Source: an uncultured Mycoplasmatota bacterium (GTDB lineage: Bacteria; Bacillota_I; Bacilli_A; RF39; UBA660). From it: a stretch of DNA of 64,000 nucleotides. Within the stretch, counting starts at the first letter, position 1; every line of letters begins with the position of its first letter. The notes under the pieces were generated by a model. The model was given only the letters and a program-made list of their open reading frames with translations. It searched no databases and had not been told where the DNA came from. The DNA lies in assembly GCA_946494435.1 (NCBI GenBank), contig CAMMBO010000001.1, positions 1 to 64,000 on the forward strand, read 5' to 3'. The position numbers were made by a program, and so were the translations under genes. Shown one piece after another: positions 53,197 to 61,743 of the stretch.

Positions 53197-54513
53197 CTAC
53201 TCATATCTCAGTATTATATCATAAAATTCACTATTAGTCTTATCAAATTTAGATTTTTTTAATCCTGGAACAAAAACTATTCTTTCACGACTATCAACTA
53301 CTATAGGCCATAAGTCTCTATCAGCAAGAGGAATCTTACTATCTATAAAAATATCCTTTATTTTTTTATGTCCTCCCCCCTTAATAGCCATAACATCTCC
53401 AAGCTTTCTAGTTCTAACAATTAAAGGCATAGTTACATCTTTACTAGAAAGTTTTATAATGTTATTACTATTACCTTTAACAGAATCTAATAATTCTAAC
53501 TTATGTCCATTAGGAAGTATTACTTCCCTACTTACTTCTATTTCATAACTACTAAGTAAATTAGGATTCCTTCTAATAGATAAAGTATTATAACTCTTTA
53601 CTACCTCAACATCATTAGGAAGATTAACCTTAGCATTACTCTTCTTACTATTAATAAGGATTTCTATTAAATCTAAATGTTTATCATTTATTAAAATCAA
53701 ATCATCTTGATAAAAACTAGATATAAATCTCTCTAAAATAATTCTCTTTAAGAATTTATTAATCTCTAAATATTTATCTATATATAGTTTATTATCTTTA
53801 ATAACTTTACTAATCGCCTTACTAGCTTCCTCTTCTATAAAATCATCCGCTTGGCTTAACACATTACTAAACTTTAAATATTTCTTATGAATATCTTTAT
53901 CTTCACTTTTTAAGAAAGGCAAAACTTCCTTACGATATCTATTTCTCGTATAAACATCACTAAAGTTACTTTTATCAACAGCATAAGGAACTCTATTCTT
54001 ATGACAATAATCTAATAACTCACTCTTAGTTAAACCTATAAAAGGACGATAAATGTAGTAACCATCCATTTTTACCAACTTTCTAAAGCCACTATATCCT
54101 CTTAAAGTAGACCCTCTAGCAATTCTCATAAGAATTGTTTCCATCAAGTCATCACCATGATGAGCAGTTAAAAGGTATTTAGCATTATATTTCTTAACTA
54201 TTTCATCAAAGAACTGATATCTAATATTTCTCGCTTCATTATGAAAGTTATCATCACCATATCTATCTATTTTCATATATTCAAAGATTACATTATTTTC
54301 TTTACAATACTTCTCTAAATCTTCCTTCTCTTTAGCACTCTCACGTCTTTTATCATGATTAACATGAGCACAGACTAATCTAATATCATATTTTTTTCTA
54401 AGTTCTAATAAACTCTTAAATAAAGCCATAGAATCAGGACCATAACTACAAGCGAAAACTAAGAAGTCCCCATCTTTTACTTTAATATCTTTATATAAAC
54501 TTTCAATATTCAT
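53197..54513 (-). CDS. tilS: tRNA(Ile)-lysidine synthetase
   Basis: TilS changes cytidine 34 of tRNA-Ile(CAU) to lysidine, giving AUA decoding. The PP-loop reads CSYGPDSMAL (usual SGGxDSxxL, here SYGPDS). HHGDDLMETILMRIARGSTL and YRPFIGLTKSELLDYCH are typical. The 438-aa length includes the C-terminal domain. Its start overlaps the stop of the divIC-like gene (TAATG). High AUA use in this AT-rich genome makes TilS essential, by family knowledge. Confidence 0.94.
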   Translation of the reverse strand: MNIESLYKDIKVKDGDFLVFACSYGPDSMALFKSLLELRKKYDIRLVCAHVNHDKRRESAKEKEDLEKYCKENNVIFEYMKIDRYGDDNFHNEARNIRYQFFDEIVKKYNAKYLLTAHHGDDLMETILMRIARGSTLRGYSGFRKLVKMDGYYIYRPFIGLTKSELLDYCHKNRVPYAVDKSNFSDVYTRNRYRKEVLPFLKSEDKDIHKKYLKFSNVLSQADDFIEEEASKAISKVIKDNKLYIDKYLEINKFLKRIILERFISSFYQDDLILINDKHLDLIEILINSKKSNAKVNLPNDVEVVKSYNTLSIRRNPNLLSSYEIEVSREVILPNGHKLELLDSVKGNSNNIIKLSSKDVTMPLIVRTRKLGDVMAIKGGGHKKIKDIFIDSKIPLADRDLWPIVVDSRERIVFVPGLKKSKFDKTNSEFYDIILRYE

Positions 54514-54830
54514 TACTTACTATCACTTTCCTCTTCATCATCTTCAGGTATTTTTAAGATTAACTCTCCATCTTTAGAGTAATAATACTTTTCTCTAGCA
54601 TATCTTGCTATATAATCAGAATCCTGTAACTTATTAACATCAGACTCCAACTCTTCTTCTTTATCTTTTAAGGAAGCAAGTTCTTTTTTTAACTCTCCCT
54701 TTTCCTGATATTTACTATATATCATAGTCCAATATCTAAAAATTGTAAACGTAGTAAAAATAATAACAGCAAAAGAAACACAAAGCAATAGTACTGGACC
54801 TAACTTTTTCTTTTTTCTTCTTTTAGCCAT
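54513..54830 (-). CDS. divIC: DivIC/FtsB-type septum protein
   Basis: The 105-aa protein has a basic N-terminus (MAKRRKKKK), one membrane helix (GPVLLLCVSFAVIIFTTFTIF) and a coiled coil (GELKKELASLKDKEEELESDV), followed by YIARYAREKYYYSKDGE. This layout is that of DivIC, part of the divisome with FtsL and DivIB. The ATG at 54830 lies 7 nt after GGGTGA. The order yabP-yabQ-divIC-tilS-ftsH matches B. subtilis, apart from missing yabR and spoIIE. Confidence 0.9.
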   Translation of the reverse strand: MAKRRKKKKLGPVLLLCVSFAVIIFTTFTIFRYWTMIYSKYQEKGELKKELASLKDKEEELESDVNKLQDSDYIARYAREKYYYSKDGELILKIPEDDEEESDSK

Positions 54831-54877
54831 TAAATTTTCACCCACTTTCCTAAGATATATTATAAAGCCATAAAAAA

Positions 54878-54898
54878 ACTAGTTCAATATTAACTAGT
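54878..54898 (-). terminator. Terminator after yabQ
   Basis: ACTAGTT-AATATTG-AACTAGT and seven T on the minus strand, at the end of the yabP-yabQ unit. The last base of the stem touches the yabQ stop. Confidence 0.88.
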
Positions 54899-55230
54899 CA
54901 CTCTTTACACTTTTGGTCATCTTTTTTAGGCTTTTTCTTAACTTCAGGCACTTTCAATAGTTTTCTAAACTTCTTAGTAATATTAAAGAAGGTAAAAAAG
55001 CCCAAGATAATAAATAAATAAAAATATGGATGAATAACAGCATTATTTATCTTTCTCATAACAAGAAAATAGATAAGAACTAAATCAAAAACAAATAAAA
55101 TATTAAATATAATCTTAACAACTCTATTTTTATAAAAGAGAATATTATAATTAAAATTATATAAGACTGATAAGACTCCCCCATATATAAAAGAAAAGAT
55201 TAATGATACTACTTGTTCAACTAAACTCAT
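54898..55230 (-). CDS. yabQ: YabQ-like spore cortex membrane protein
   Basis: The 110-aa protein has three membrane helices with a basic tail (KKKPKKDDQK). SFIYGGVLSVLYNFNY and the position after yabP and before divIC match YabQ, needed for spore cortex formation in B. subtilis. Sequence similarity is low on its own; synteny carries the call. It overlaps yabP by 1 bp (TAATG). Confidence 0.75.
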   Translation of the reverse strand: MSLVEQVVSLIFSFIYGGVLSVLYNFNYNILFYKNRVVKIIFNILFVFDLVLIYFLVMRKINNAVIHPYFYLFIILGFFTFFNITKKFRKLLKVPEVKKKPKKDDQKCKE

Positions 55231-55529
55231 TATCTAAATAGTCTATTAAAGACACTAGAGCCTTCTTTATCTTTCTTACCACTATTATCATCCATATAAG
55301 AGAATCCCTTTATCAATCCTTTAATAGAGACATTACCTGCTAAAGTATCTAACTTAACAAGTTCCAAATCTTCCCCTTTAACAGCCAAATAGCCCATAAC
55401 TGTCTCTAACAAAAATTCTTCATTATCAAAGTTTTCTATTTTCTTAACTCCTGTAATAAGTAAATTCTTTCTTTCTGTAATTGTAATACTATGATTATAA
55501 TTATTAATAATTGCTTCCTTGCTTTCCAT
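55230..55529 (-). CDS. yabP: Sporulation protein YabP
   Basis: The 99-aa protein fits the YabP/YqfC family: NHSITITERKNLLITGVKKI, FDNEEFLLETVMGYLAVKG and LDTLAGNVSIKGLI. YabP is required for the spore cortex in B. subtilis. The ATG at 55529 follows AGGTGAT; an earlier ATG at 55562 is rejected. It forms a pair with yabQ, transcribed after spoVG or by its own promoter. Confidence 0.88.
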   Translation of the reverse strand: MESKEAIINNYNHSITITERKNLLITGVKKIENFDNEEFLLETVMGYLAVKGEDLELVKLDTLAGNVSIKGLIKGFSYMDDNSGKKDKEGSSVFNRLFR

Positions 55530-55564
55530 ATCATCACCTACTAAATGATATGCAACAAACAAAA

Positions 55565-55585
55565 AAAGAAGAACTAATCTTCTTT
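55565..55585 (-). terminator. spoVG terminator
   Basis: AAAGAAGA/TCTTCTTT with a 5-nt loop overlaps the spoVG stop and is followed by T on the minus strand. Confidence 0.75.
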
Positions 55586-55852
55586 AGAATCTTCATCTTT
55601 AATGTTATTATAAGCTTCAATAATCTTATCTTGAAACATTGCTCTAACTTCTGGATTAATTGGATGTGCAATATCCCTATATCCTCCAGCTTGAGTCTTT
55701 CTACTAGGCATAGCAATAAAAAGCCCATTGTCACCTTCAATGATTCTAATATCATGAACAGCAAAAGAATCATCAAGTAATACTGATGCAATACCTTTCA
55801 TGCGACTACCTTCTTTTTCAATTTTACGTACATTTACAGATGTAATTTTCAT
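55574..55852 (-). CDS. spoVG: RNA-binding regulator SpoVG
   Basis: SpoVG is a small nucleic-acid-binding regulator first found in sporulation and widespread in Bacillota. The 92-aa protein matches closely: [60 protein letters not shown] and [16 protein letters not shown]. The ATG at 55852 follows GGAGG. It has its own promoter and lies after veg as in B. subtilis, without ispE and purR between. Confidence 0.96.
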   Translation of the reverse strand: MKITSVNVRKIEKEGSRMKGIASVLLDDSFAVHDIRIIEGDNGLFIAMPSRKTQAGGYRDIAHPINPEVRAMFQDKIIEAYNNIKDEDSKED

Positions 55853-55883
55853 ATGTAACCTCCTAATCAAGTCTTATAAGTAA

Positions 55884-55912
55884 ATTTTATACCAGTTAAC
55901 TAACTTTTGCAA
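55884..55912 (-). promoter_or_regulatory. spoVG promoter
   Basis: TTGCAA (55907-55912), a 17-nt spacer and TAAAAT (55884-55889) on the minus strand, a sigma-A type rather than a sigma-H type. Confidence 0.65.
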
Positions 55913-55953
55913 GTCGTTTTTTAAAACTTGTCAAATACTTTACTAATATCTAT

Positions 55954-56166
55954 TTACTTAAGTATCTCTAAACTAGAAGTAATCAAATCACTATATGAAA
56001 AAGATTTAATATTATTATCTACTAGTTTAACAACAAATATCGCCTGATATATCTCTATTATCTCTCCCTCAAATTCCACTATTTGATTCCTACTACCGTT
56101 AAACTTGAAATGAAGCATCTTTCCTTCTTTAGATTTTACTTCATCTCTTACTTTATCTACATTCAT
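55954..56166 (-). CDS. veg: Veg protein
   Basis: The 70-aa protein resembles Veg, a small protein that stimulates biofilm genes in B. subtilis: VRDEVKSKEGKMLHFKFNGSRNQIVEFEGEI, then YQAIFVVKL. It overlaps yabG by 4 bp and lies in the conserved ksgA-yabG-veg order. In B. subtilis Veg acts on SinR/SlrR, which control tapA-sipW-tasA. A SipW/TasA-type cluster lies just beyond ksgA here, but no SinR is seen, so the link is only suggestive. Confidence 0.88.
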   Translation of the reverse strand: MNVDKVRDEVKSKEGKMLHFKFNGSRNQIVEFEGEIIEIYQAIFVVKLVDNNIKSFSYSDLITSSLEILK

Positions 56167-56942
56167 CTTGGATACCCCACATACATAACACCATTAGTAA
56201 TAATACCACCCATACCATCACTACCATAATGAGTCTTAGAAAGTAAACTTATCAAATCAATTTCTTTATTTTTAGGAGATAAAGCGACAGTACTAGCGAT
56301 AATAGCAGGGTCTAAAGCATGAATATTAATTCTCTTAGGACTAGAAGCAAAGTTAGCGCCTGCTTTAATTAAGTCCTCATAAAAAGACTGACAAGCCCCT
56401 GCTATAATAATGAGTTTATCTTGATTTCTCTCATACTCTCTAGCTTTCATCGTCGCTTTAACAAAATTAAGAGAATTCTGATAATTAGCCAAATCACTCT
56501 TATCTTTATTCTTCTTAAAAGAATCATGTCCTGTAATAACTAAAATATCTGGATTATACTTTTCTAAACAAGAAGTAATCTCTTTAGAAAAATCATCTTC
56601 ATCCAAATTAACCCCATAAGCTTCTAAATGCATATCTTTATAAAAATCTATACATCGCCGCAAATAATCTTTATCGCCATCAATATGCAAAATCTTTCCT
56701 GGCAAATAAAAGTATTCACTTCTATCTAAATTAAGCATATCTTTAATCTTTTTAACATCATTTCTATCTTTATTAGTATCATAATCTACATCCGCTTCTT
56801 CTAAATCATCAAGACTACTATCAGCATAGAGCCTAACATCAATACCTTTTAAGTAAGCTATATCGTCTTTAATATCAATAATTGTAAATAAAATATCATT
56901 ATTATAAGAATTTCTAGTAACAAAGTCTCCAATCTTAAACAT
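56163..56942 (-). CDS. yabG: Sporulation-specific protease YabG
   Basis: YabG is a cysteine-type protease of spore coat maturation. The 259-aa protein has the family opening FKIGDFVTRNSYNNDILF, VLHIDGD-like ILHIDGDKDYLRRC, DILVITGHDSFKK, IIAGACQSFYEDLIKAGANFASSP and the C-terminal HYGSDGMGGIITNGVMYVGYP. The ATG at 56942 follows GGGTGA; a GTG at 56951 is less likely. It lies between ksgA and veg, as in B. subtilis. Confidence 0.92.
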   Translation of the reverse strand: MFKIGDFVTRNSYNNDILFTIIDIKDDIAYLKGIDVRLYADSSLDDLEEADVDYDTNKDRNDVKKIKDMLNLDRSEYFYLPGKILHIDGDKDYLRRCIDFYKDMHLEAYGVNLDEDDFSKEITSCLEKYNPDILVITGHDSFKKNKDKSDLANYQNSLNFVKATMKAREYERNQDKLIIIAGACQSFYEDLIKAGANFASSPKRINIHALDPAIIASTVALSPKNKEIDLISLLSKTHYGSDGMGGIITNGVMYVGYPR

Positions 56943-56980
56943 ATAATTCACCCATTTAATTATATGTAAAGGATTTATAT

Positions 56981-57784
56981 TTATGCTCTAGATAAAGTAT
57001 TAGCAATATCAACAAATATTCTATAATCTAAAGCCTCCGCTCTCACATTCAAATCATAACCATATTTATTTAAAACAGTCTCTATAACACTTAAATTATA
57101 TTTCTTTAAATTATTCCTTAGAGTCTTTCTTCTAAACTGAAAACTATCATGAACAAGCTTCATAAATAAATCTTTATCGTCTAGCCTCTCTAACTCATCT
57201 TTCCTACTAAAAGATACCACAACACTATCAACATTAGGTCTTGGATAAAATTGATTTCTATCAACCACAAATTCTTTTTTCACATTAAAGAAATAATTAA
57301 GAATAACCGTAAGAGCCCCATATTCTTTACAAGATACCTTACTACAAAATCTATCTCCCACTTCTTTTTGAACCATCATAACTATTTTTTCAAACCCTAA
57401 ATTGCTATCTATTAATTTAAAAAGTATAGGAGTTGTTATATAATAAGGAACATTACTAACAAAATATAAATAATCATATGAATAATCACCTACATCACTA
57501 GTAATATCAGCTTTAAGAAAATCAGTAAATAAAATCTTTACATTATCATAATCTTTCAGTCTACTAGCTAAAATATCTTCTAAACTATTATCCACTTCAT
57601 AAGCCAAGATATTGCTGTCTTTATATAAACTAGCTAAAGAAATAGTTAAATTACCACTGCCGGGTCCAACTTCTATAATCAAAGAATTAGATTTAGCTAA
57701 AGAAATCTTTGCAATCTTATCTATAACAGCTTTATTTTGTAAAAAGTTTTGGCCATATTTTTTCTTAAATTTAAAGTTATCCAT
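56981..57784 (-). CDS. ksgA: 16S rRNA dimethyladenosine transferase
   Basis: KsgA (RsmA) dimethylates two adenosines near the 3' end of 16S rRNA. The 267-aa protein starts FKKKYGQNFLQNKAVIDKI and has the SAM motif VEVGPGSGNLTISL-like IEVGPGSGNLTISL, FVSNVPYYITTPILF (the NPPY-like site, here NVPY) and FYPRPNVDSVVV. AGGGAGATG precedes the start. rnmV, its usual neighbour, is missing and the SipW/TasA cluster occupies that place. Confidence 0.96.
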   Translation of the reverse strand: MDNFKFKKKYGQNFLQNKAVIDKIAKISLAKSNSLIIEVGPGSGNLTISLASLYKDSNILAYEVDNSLEDILASRLKDYDNVKILFTDFLKADITSDVGDYSYDYLYFVSNVPYYITTPILFKLIDSNLGFEKIVMMVQKEVGDRFCSKVSCKEYGALTVILNYFFNVKKEFVVDRNQFYPRPNVDSVVVSFSRKDELERLDDKDLFMKLVHDSFQFRRKTLRNNLKKYNLSVIETVLNKYGYDLNVRAEALDYRIFVDIANTLSRA

Positions 57785-57848
57785 TTAATTACATCTCCCT
57801 AATTAATAATGATTATATTAATACTTAATGTAATTGTAAAGAAAAAAC

Positions 57849-58301
57849 CTAAGCTTTGTTAAATTTCTTAGATTTTTTTTCTTCATCTTTCTCTCTAAAC
57901 ATAAACAATATATTACAAATCACTAAACCATAAAGCATTATATTCATATAAGCAATAAAATTATCAAAAAAATTAAAATCAATACCATATCCATATCTTT
58001 GATTCAAAACCATGTTAGTATCAAAAATAGCTCTATAACCTACAAAACTAATAGTAACTAAAACTAAACAACAGGTCAAATTATAAAAGACGTTTTTTGT
58101 AACACCAACTTGTTTAAATATCATATTAATAATAAATAAAATGAAAACAAACAAGAAAGGAAGCAAGGTTGGTATCATCGTCATAACATCCTTTTCCAAT
58201 CTTATGTTCATTCTTATCAAAATAAAAATTGTTAAACCAAAAGTGGCAATTAATAACAAAAACTTAAGTACATAAAATAATCCATTAAATATTTTTTTCA
58301 T
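57849..58301 (-). CDS. Unknown four-helix membrane protein of the SipW cluster
   Basis: The 150-aa protein has four predicted membrane helices (VLKFLLLIATFGLTIFIL; IPTLLPFLFVFILFIINMIF; FYNLTCCLVLVTISFVGY; FIAYMNIMLYGLVICNILFM) and a basic tail (EKDEEKKSKKF). I recognise no family. It is the last gene of the cluster and starts 3 bp after its neighbour. Context suggests a part in export or anchoring of the fibre-like proteins. Confidence 0.6.
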   Translation of the reverse strand: MKKIFNGLFYVLKFLLLIATFGLTIFILIRMNIRLEKDVMTMIPTLLPFLFVFILFIINMIFKQVGVTKNVFYNLTCCLVLVTISFVGYRAIFDTNMVLNQRYGYGIDFNFFDNFIAYMNIMLYGLVICNILFMFREKDEEKKSKKFNKA

Positions 58302-58304
58302 GCT

Positions 58305-58994
58305 CTAGCCTCCTATAACAACATTCCTATACCAATTAGAAATATTAACTAATAAATCTAAAGTTTCTTGATAATCTTCCATCGTATTAGTATAACTATC
58401 TCGAACTAAATTAAAGAAATTATTTTTATTACCCTCAGTACTAAAATAATAATGATCTGCATTTTCAATATTATTTTTAACATAATCAGTAGAACTCATT
58501 AAAGAATCAACATTTAAATCAACATAAGGTTTAATAATATTAAAATTAGGTAAAGTAGAAATCGTTTCTGTATTAAACATAGATTTAATCTGCATAACTA
58601 AACAATTATTTAATATCTGAGATCTATAACTTATAATAAAATCATATGTATCCTTTATACCTATAGTATCACGATCGAAATAACCCATCATTTCATCACT
58701 TTCAATTATATCAATACATTGTTGTAATTTTAACTGTACCGAATTAAGGCCATAAATATTAAGAGAGCCATAATAACTATTTTGATTGTATACATCTATA
58801 TTATTCTTTATAGTATCAACTTTACTTTGAATTGTTTGTAAATTAGTATCGTTATACGAAGAAACATCCACAGTAGAACTTAACTCATCCATATGATAAA
58901 AATTTAAAAACAATAAGAAAAATGCTAAACCAAAAAGAAGTCCTGTTATTGTATAGGCAAACATATTTACATATTCTAGTAATATCTTTTTCAT
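58305..58994 (-). CDS. Unknown signal-anchored helical protein of the SipW cluster
   Basis: The 229-aa protein has one N-terminal membrane helix (MFAYTITGLLFGLAFFLLFL) and an outer region of about 195 residues rich in Asn, Asp, Ser and Tyr that seems mainly helical (NLQTIQSKVDTIKNNIDVYN). No lipobox or LPxTG is present. It overlaps the 181-aa gene by 4 bp. It may be a minor subunit or chaperone of surface fibres; this is inference from position. Confidence 0.6.
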   Translation of the reverse strand: MKKILLEYVNMFAYTITGLLFGLAFFLLFLNFYHMDELSSTVDVSSYNDTNLQTIQSKVDTIKNNIDVYNQNSYYGSLNIYGLNSVQLKLQQCIDIIESDEMMGYFDRDTIGIKDTYDFIISYRSQILNNCLVMQIKSMFNTETISTLPNFNIIKPYVDLNVDSLMSSTDYVKNNIENADHYYFSTEGNKNNFFNLVRDSYTNTMEDYQETLDLLVNISNWYRNVVIGG

Positions 58995-59536
58995 AAATCC
59001 TCCTCCATTTGTACTCTAACATCAAAATGATAATACTTATTTTGCCAATTAGTATTAACTGCATTTTCTGATACATAAACACGCAATTGATAATTATTAA
59101 CTTGATTAACAGCTATACTTCTAGTATCCAAAACATTATTTTTAACATCCGATAAAGAACCACTATTAATAACTATATCATTTAATACAAGTTGATATTT
59201 AAGCTGCTTCCTTGATAGTAATACTTTATTAGAATAAGTAGAATCATCACTAATAATACTATCTTCTATTAAAACATTATAAACAGCATCTTTAGCACTA
59301 TTATTCTTTATTGTAAATTCATAAGGAGTTAAATTTAATGCCTCTTCATCATCTAATGGTATCAATCCACTTTCATCTATTGTATTATTAGAATCATCAA
59401 TTTGAATTGTAACAGCACCAGTAGAATCATCAGTGTCAGATTTTCCATAGAAAAACCTATACCACAACATAGAAGTAGCAAGAATAAATGAAAATAGTGC
59501 AATTCCTGCTAAAATCAATAAAATTACTTTTTTCAT
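58991..59536 (-). CDS. Divergent TasA-like exported protein (fourth member)
   Basis: The 181-aa protein has an N-terminal signal or anchor helix (VILLILAGIALFSFILATSMLWY) and a beta-rich outer domain. Near the C-terminus NYQLRVYVSEN...NKYYHFDVRVQ (from about residue 148) matches the block YRLRMWVxxD...YKLRVNVYG shared by the three TasA-like proteins of this cluster. It appears to be a diverged homolog with the same fold. It starts at the stop of sipW. The link is by short motif and context only. Confidence 0.6.
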   Translation of the reverse strand: MKKVILLILAGIALFSFILATSMLWYRFFYGKSDTDDSTGAVTIQIDDSNNTIDESGLIPLDDEEALNLTPYEFTIKNNSAKDAVYNVLIEDSIISDDSTYSNKVLLSRKQLKYQLVLNDIVINSGSLSDVKNNVLDTRSIAVNQVNNYQLRVYVSENAVNTNWQNKYYHFDVRVQMEEDL

Positions 59537-60204
59537 TATTTAAACCTTCTTTCATTTTTTGCTTTCTTTTTTTTAATATCATTAACAATTTGTCGAGAAT
59601 CACTATTTTTATCAGAACCTCTAAGAGTTTTAATTAATTTATATATATCATAACCAATAATCATAACAGCAGGTACAATAATAATAGCAACCCACCCTAA
59701 AATAGAACTTAGATAATATTGAACATAACCTATTTTAGGTATTCTAAATAATACTTTACCATATATTTCATTAAAACTAATTCTAGAAGAATCTTCAGTA
59801 TTATTATTATCACCTTTAGTTGTAAATAAATATTCACCACTACTAGTTTTTTCAATATTGACAATTCTATGAGTAACACGAACACCAGAATATCTGTAAT
59901 CTGTAGAATTAAATGTTATAATATCACCTTTGTCTAAATCTTCAGGATCATCAACTCTCATTGTAATGACTACGTCCAAAACATTAATTGCAGGAACCAT
60001 TGAAGGACTAACTATTGTATATGCAGAAAATAAATCCTTTTTATTATTACCAGATTTTAAATTGTTTTGTTTATCAATGAAATTAACAACAAATATCAAA
60101 AAAACAATAATCATTATTAAGCAAATAGAATACATTAATACCGTAGTAATAAAATGTAAAATATTTTTTAACTTAGTGATCCAATTTTTATTTTCTTTTT
60201 TCAT
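59536..60204 (-). CDS. sipW: SipW-type (ER-like) signal peptidase I
   Basis: This enzyme cleaves signal peptides of TasA/camelysin-like proteins. The 222-aa protein has an N-terminal helix at 19-42, SPSMVPAI with Ser68 as nucleophile, VTHRIV with His112 where bacterial enzymes carry Lys, GDNNNTEDSSRIS and a C-terminal helix (GWVAIIIVPAVMIIGYDIY) as in the ER-type subclass. The ATG at 60204 follows GGGTGA by 7 nt. There is no room for a promoter between it and the terminator at 60246, so it probably depends on read-through. Confidence 0.9.
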   Translation of the reverse strand: MKKENKNWITKLKNILHFITTVLMYSICLIMIIVFLIFVVNFIDKQNNLKSGNNKKDLFSAYTIVSPSMVPAINVLDVVITMRVDDPEDLDKGDIITFNSTDYRYSGVRVTHRIVNIEKTSSGEYLFTTKGDNNNTEDSSRISFNEIYGKVLFRIPKIGYVQYYLSSILGWVAIIIVPAVMIIGYDIYKLIKTLRGSDKNSDSRQIVNDIKKKKAKNERRFK

Positions 60205-60245
60205 CCAGTTATCACCCACTTTTATTCACAAAAACAGTAAAAAGA

Positions 60246-60265
60246 AGCAGACATACTATTCTGCT
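60246..60265 (-). terminator. Terminator between a TasA-like gene and sipW
   Basis: AGCAGA/TCTGCT with an 8-nt loop and TCTTTTT on the minus strand overlaps the stop of the TasA-like gene. Partial termination would set more fibre protein than peptidase. Confidence 0.75.
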
Positions 60266-60891
60266 AAATCTACTTTAGCTTTTATTGAAACTCTAACTGC
60301 AAAACTCTTTTCAAAACCTTCTAAAATTGTATCTTCATCTACCCACATTCTAAGACGATAATCAACAATTGAACTTTTAGAAACAGAATCACTATAAAGT
60401 AACATAGCACCAGCTGGAGTACCTAAATTTGTACTTTTATCAAGTGGAGTAAAATGCTTGGGTTCCATAACTTCCTTATAAGAATTATTAACTTCTTTTT
60501 CTAAATATAATTTAACATCATCATTATCAAGCGTAGACGTTACTACTTTTTCAGCTGAAATTTCATAATTAGCTACCACATTTCCTTCTAAAATTGTATT
60601 AATAGAAAAATCAAAATACTGATTTTCATCAGTTAATAATTTACCAACTTCATCAGTCATAGGATAAGCATTAGTAATATTTATGCCATTAGTATCCTCA
60701 GTATAATTTAAATATATATTACCTGTACTTATTTTATTTATACCACCATTATTTTCTTTAGTATAAGTAAATGTTGCAACAGAAATGCCAATTACCATTA
60801 TTATAAAAAGACAAAGACAAATAATAATGGTAAATAGTTTCCCATTGGACTGTTTTTCTATAGTTTCTTTTTCATAGCTTTGATTTTCCAT
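60256..60891 (-). CDS. TasA/camelysin-like exported protein (copy 3)
   Basis: The 211-aa protein has a SipW-class signal peptide (FTIIICLCLFIIMVIGISVATFTYTKE) followed by the short beta-rich domain. TGNIYLNYTEDTNGINITNAYPMTDEVGKL is the conserved early block and YRLRMWVDEDTILEG (about 178 onward) the late one. It differs from its paralogs in being closest to sipW and lacking the C-terminal YG motif. GGGAGTG precedes the start. Likely a surface fibre subunit, by analogy to TasA. Confidence 0.85.
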   Translation of the reverse strand: MENQSYEKETIEKQSNGKLFTIIICLCLFIIMVIGISVATFTYTKENNGGINKISTGNIYLNYTEDTNGINITNAYPMTDEVGKLLTDENQYFDFSINTILEGNVVANYEISAEKVVTSTLDNDDVKLYLEKEVNNSYKEVMEPKHFTPLDKSTNLGTPAGAMLLYSDSVSKSSIVDYRLRMWVDEDTILEGFEKSFAVRVSIKAKVDLAE

Positions 60892-60952
60892 AAGATAACA
60901 CTCCCTTATACTCTAACATAATTTTATCACACTAATTTTTAGAGGTAAAGAA

Positions 60953-61004
60953 AAAAGTACAGTTAAAATGGCCACAAAATATGAAAACCAAAAACTGCAC
61001 TTTT
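60953..61004 (-). terminator. Terminator of TasA-like copy 2
   Basis: AAGTGCAGTT/AACTGTACTT (one G-U pair) closes a long loop of about 28 nt and is followed by TTTTTTC on the minus strand. Confidence 0.65.
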
Positions 61005-61006
61005 AA

Positions 61007-61609
61007 TTAAACACCTACTGCACCATATACATTTACTCTTAATTTATAAACTTGACTATAATCTGGAAGCACATAATCATCAGAAATCCACATTCTAAGA
61101 CGGTAATTTCTCACACTAGTTTCGATAAAATTACTAGCCAGTAATACAAATTGTCCATTTGGTGCTCCCGATTGATCTTCAGAAGTTATTTGTAAATCGG
61201 AAACTTTAGTAGGTCTAAGAACTTGTGTCTCTCCACCACTACTTACATTAGTCAAATAAACTTTAATTGCATTATCTGGTAAGGTACTATCAGCTGTTTT
61301 AACAGCAGTAATCACATAATTAATATCTGCATTTCCACCAATTGTGGCAGAGACTGAAAAATCAAAATATTGACTATCTTCACTTAAGGACATACCAACT
61401 TCATCATTCATAGGAGAAGCATCCGTCAAATTAATACCATTAGTATTTTCACTATAACTCATTGTTATAGTTCCAGTAGTAACACGATTAACTTTTTCAC
61501 CAGTTTTCGAATAAAAAACAGCTGCATAACTCACACCTATAACTGCCAAAATTAAAAGAAGAATACCTATTATTGATAACAGAATAGTTTTATTATTTCT
61601 TTCAGACAT
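61007..61609 (-). CDS. TasA/camelysin-like exported protein (copy 2)
   Basis: The 200-aa protein has a signal helix (ILLSIIGILLLILAVIGVSYAA), then FYSKTGEKVNRVTTGTITMSYSENTNGINLTDA and PMNDEVGMSL. The late block is YRLRMWISDDYVLPDYSQVYKLR (two parts), ending VNVYGAVGV. AGGAGG precedes the ATG. It is flanked by terminators at both ends, so it probably makes its own short transcript as well as read-through. Fibre function inferred from family. Confidence 0.86.
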   Translation of the reverse strand: MSERNNKTILLSIIGILLLILAVIGVSYAAVFYSKTGEKVNRVTTGTITMSYSENTNGINLTDASPMNDEVGMSLSEDSQYFDFSVSATIGGNADINYVITAVKTADSTLPDNAIKVYLTNVSSGGETQVLRPTKVSDLQITSEDQSGAPNGQFVLLASNFIETSVRNYRLRMWISDDYVLPDYSQVYKLRVNVYGAVGV

Positions 61610-61698
61610 ACTTTTCCTCCCTCTTACTTTATATAATAAAATATAACATATCTATAAAAGATAAACAAGGTTAAGTTTTACGTAATGATGTAAAAGAA

Positions 61699-61724
61699 AA
61701 AAGTGTCAGAGATTAGACACTTTT
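61699..61724 (-). terminator. Terminator of TasA-like copy 1
   Basis: AAAAGTGTC/GACACTTTT with an 8-nt loop followed by a T run on the minus strand. Confidence 0.85.
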
Positions 61725-61743
61725 AGAAACCACAAACTACAAA

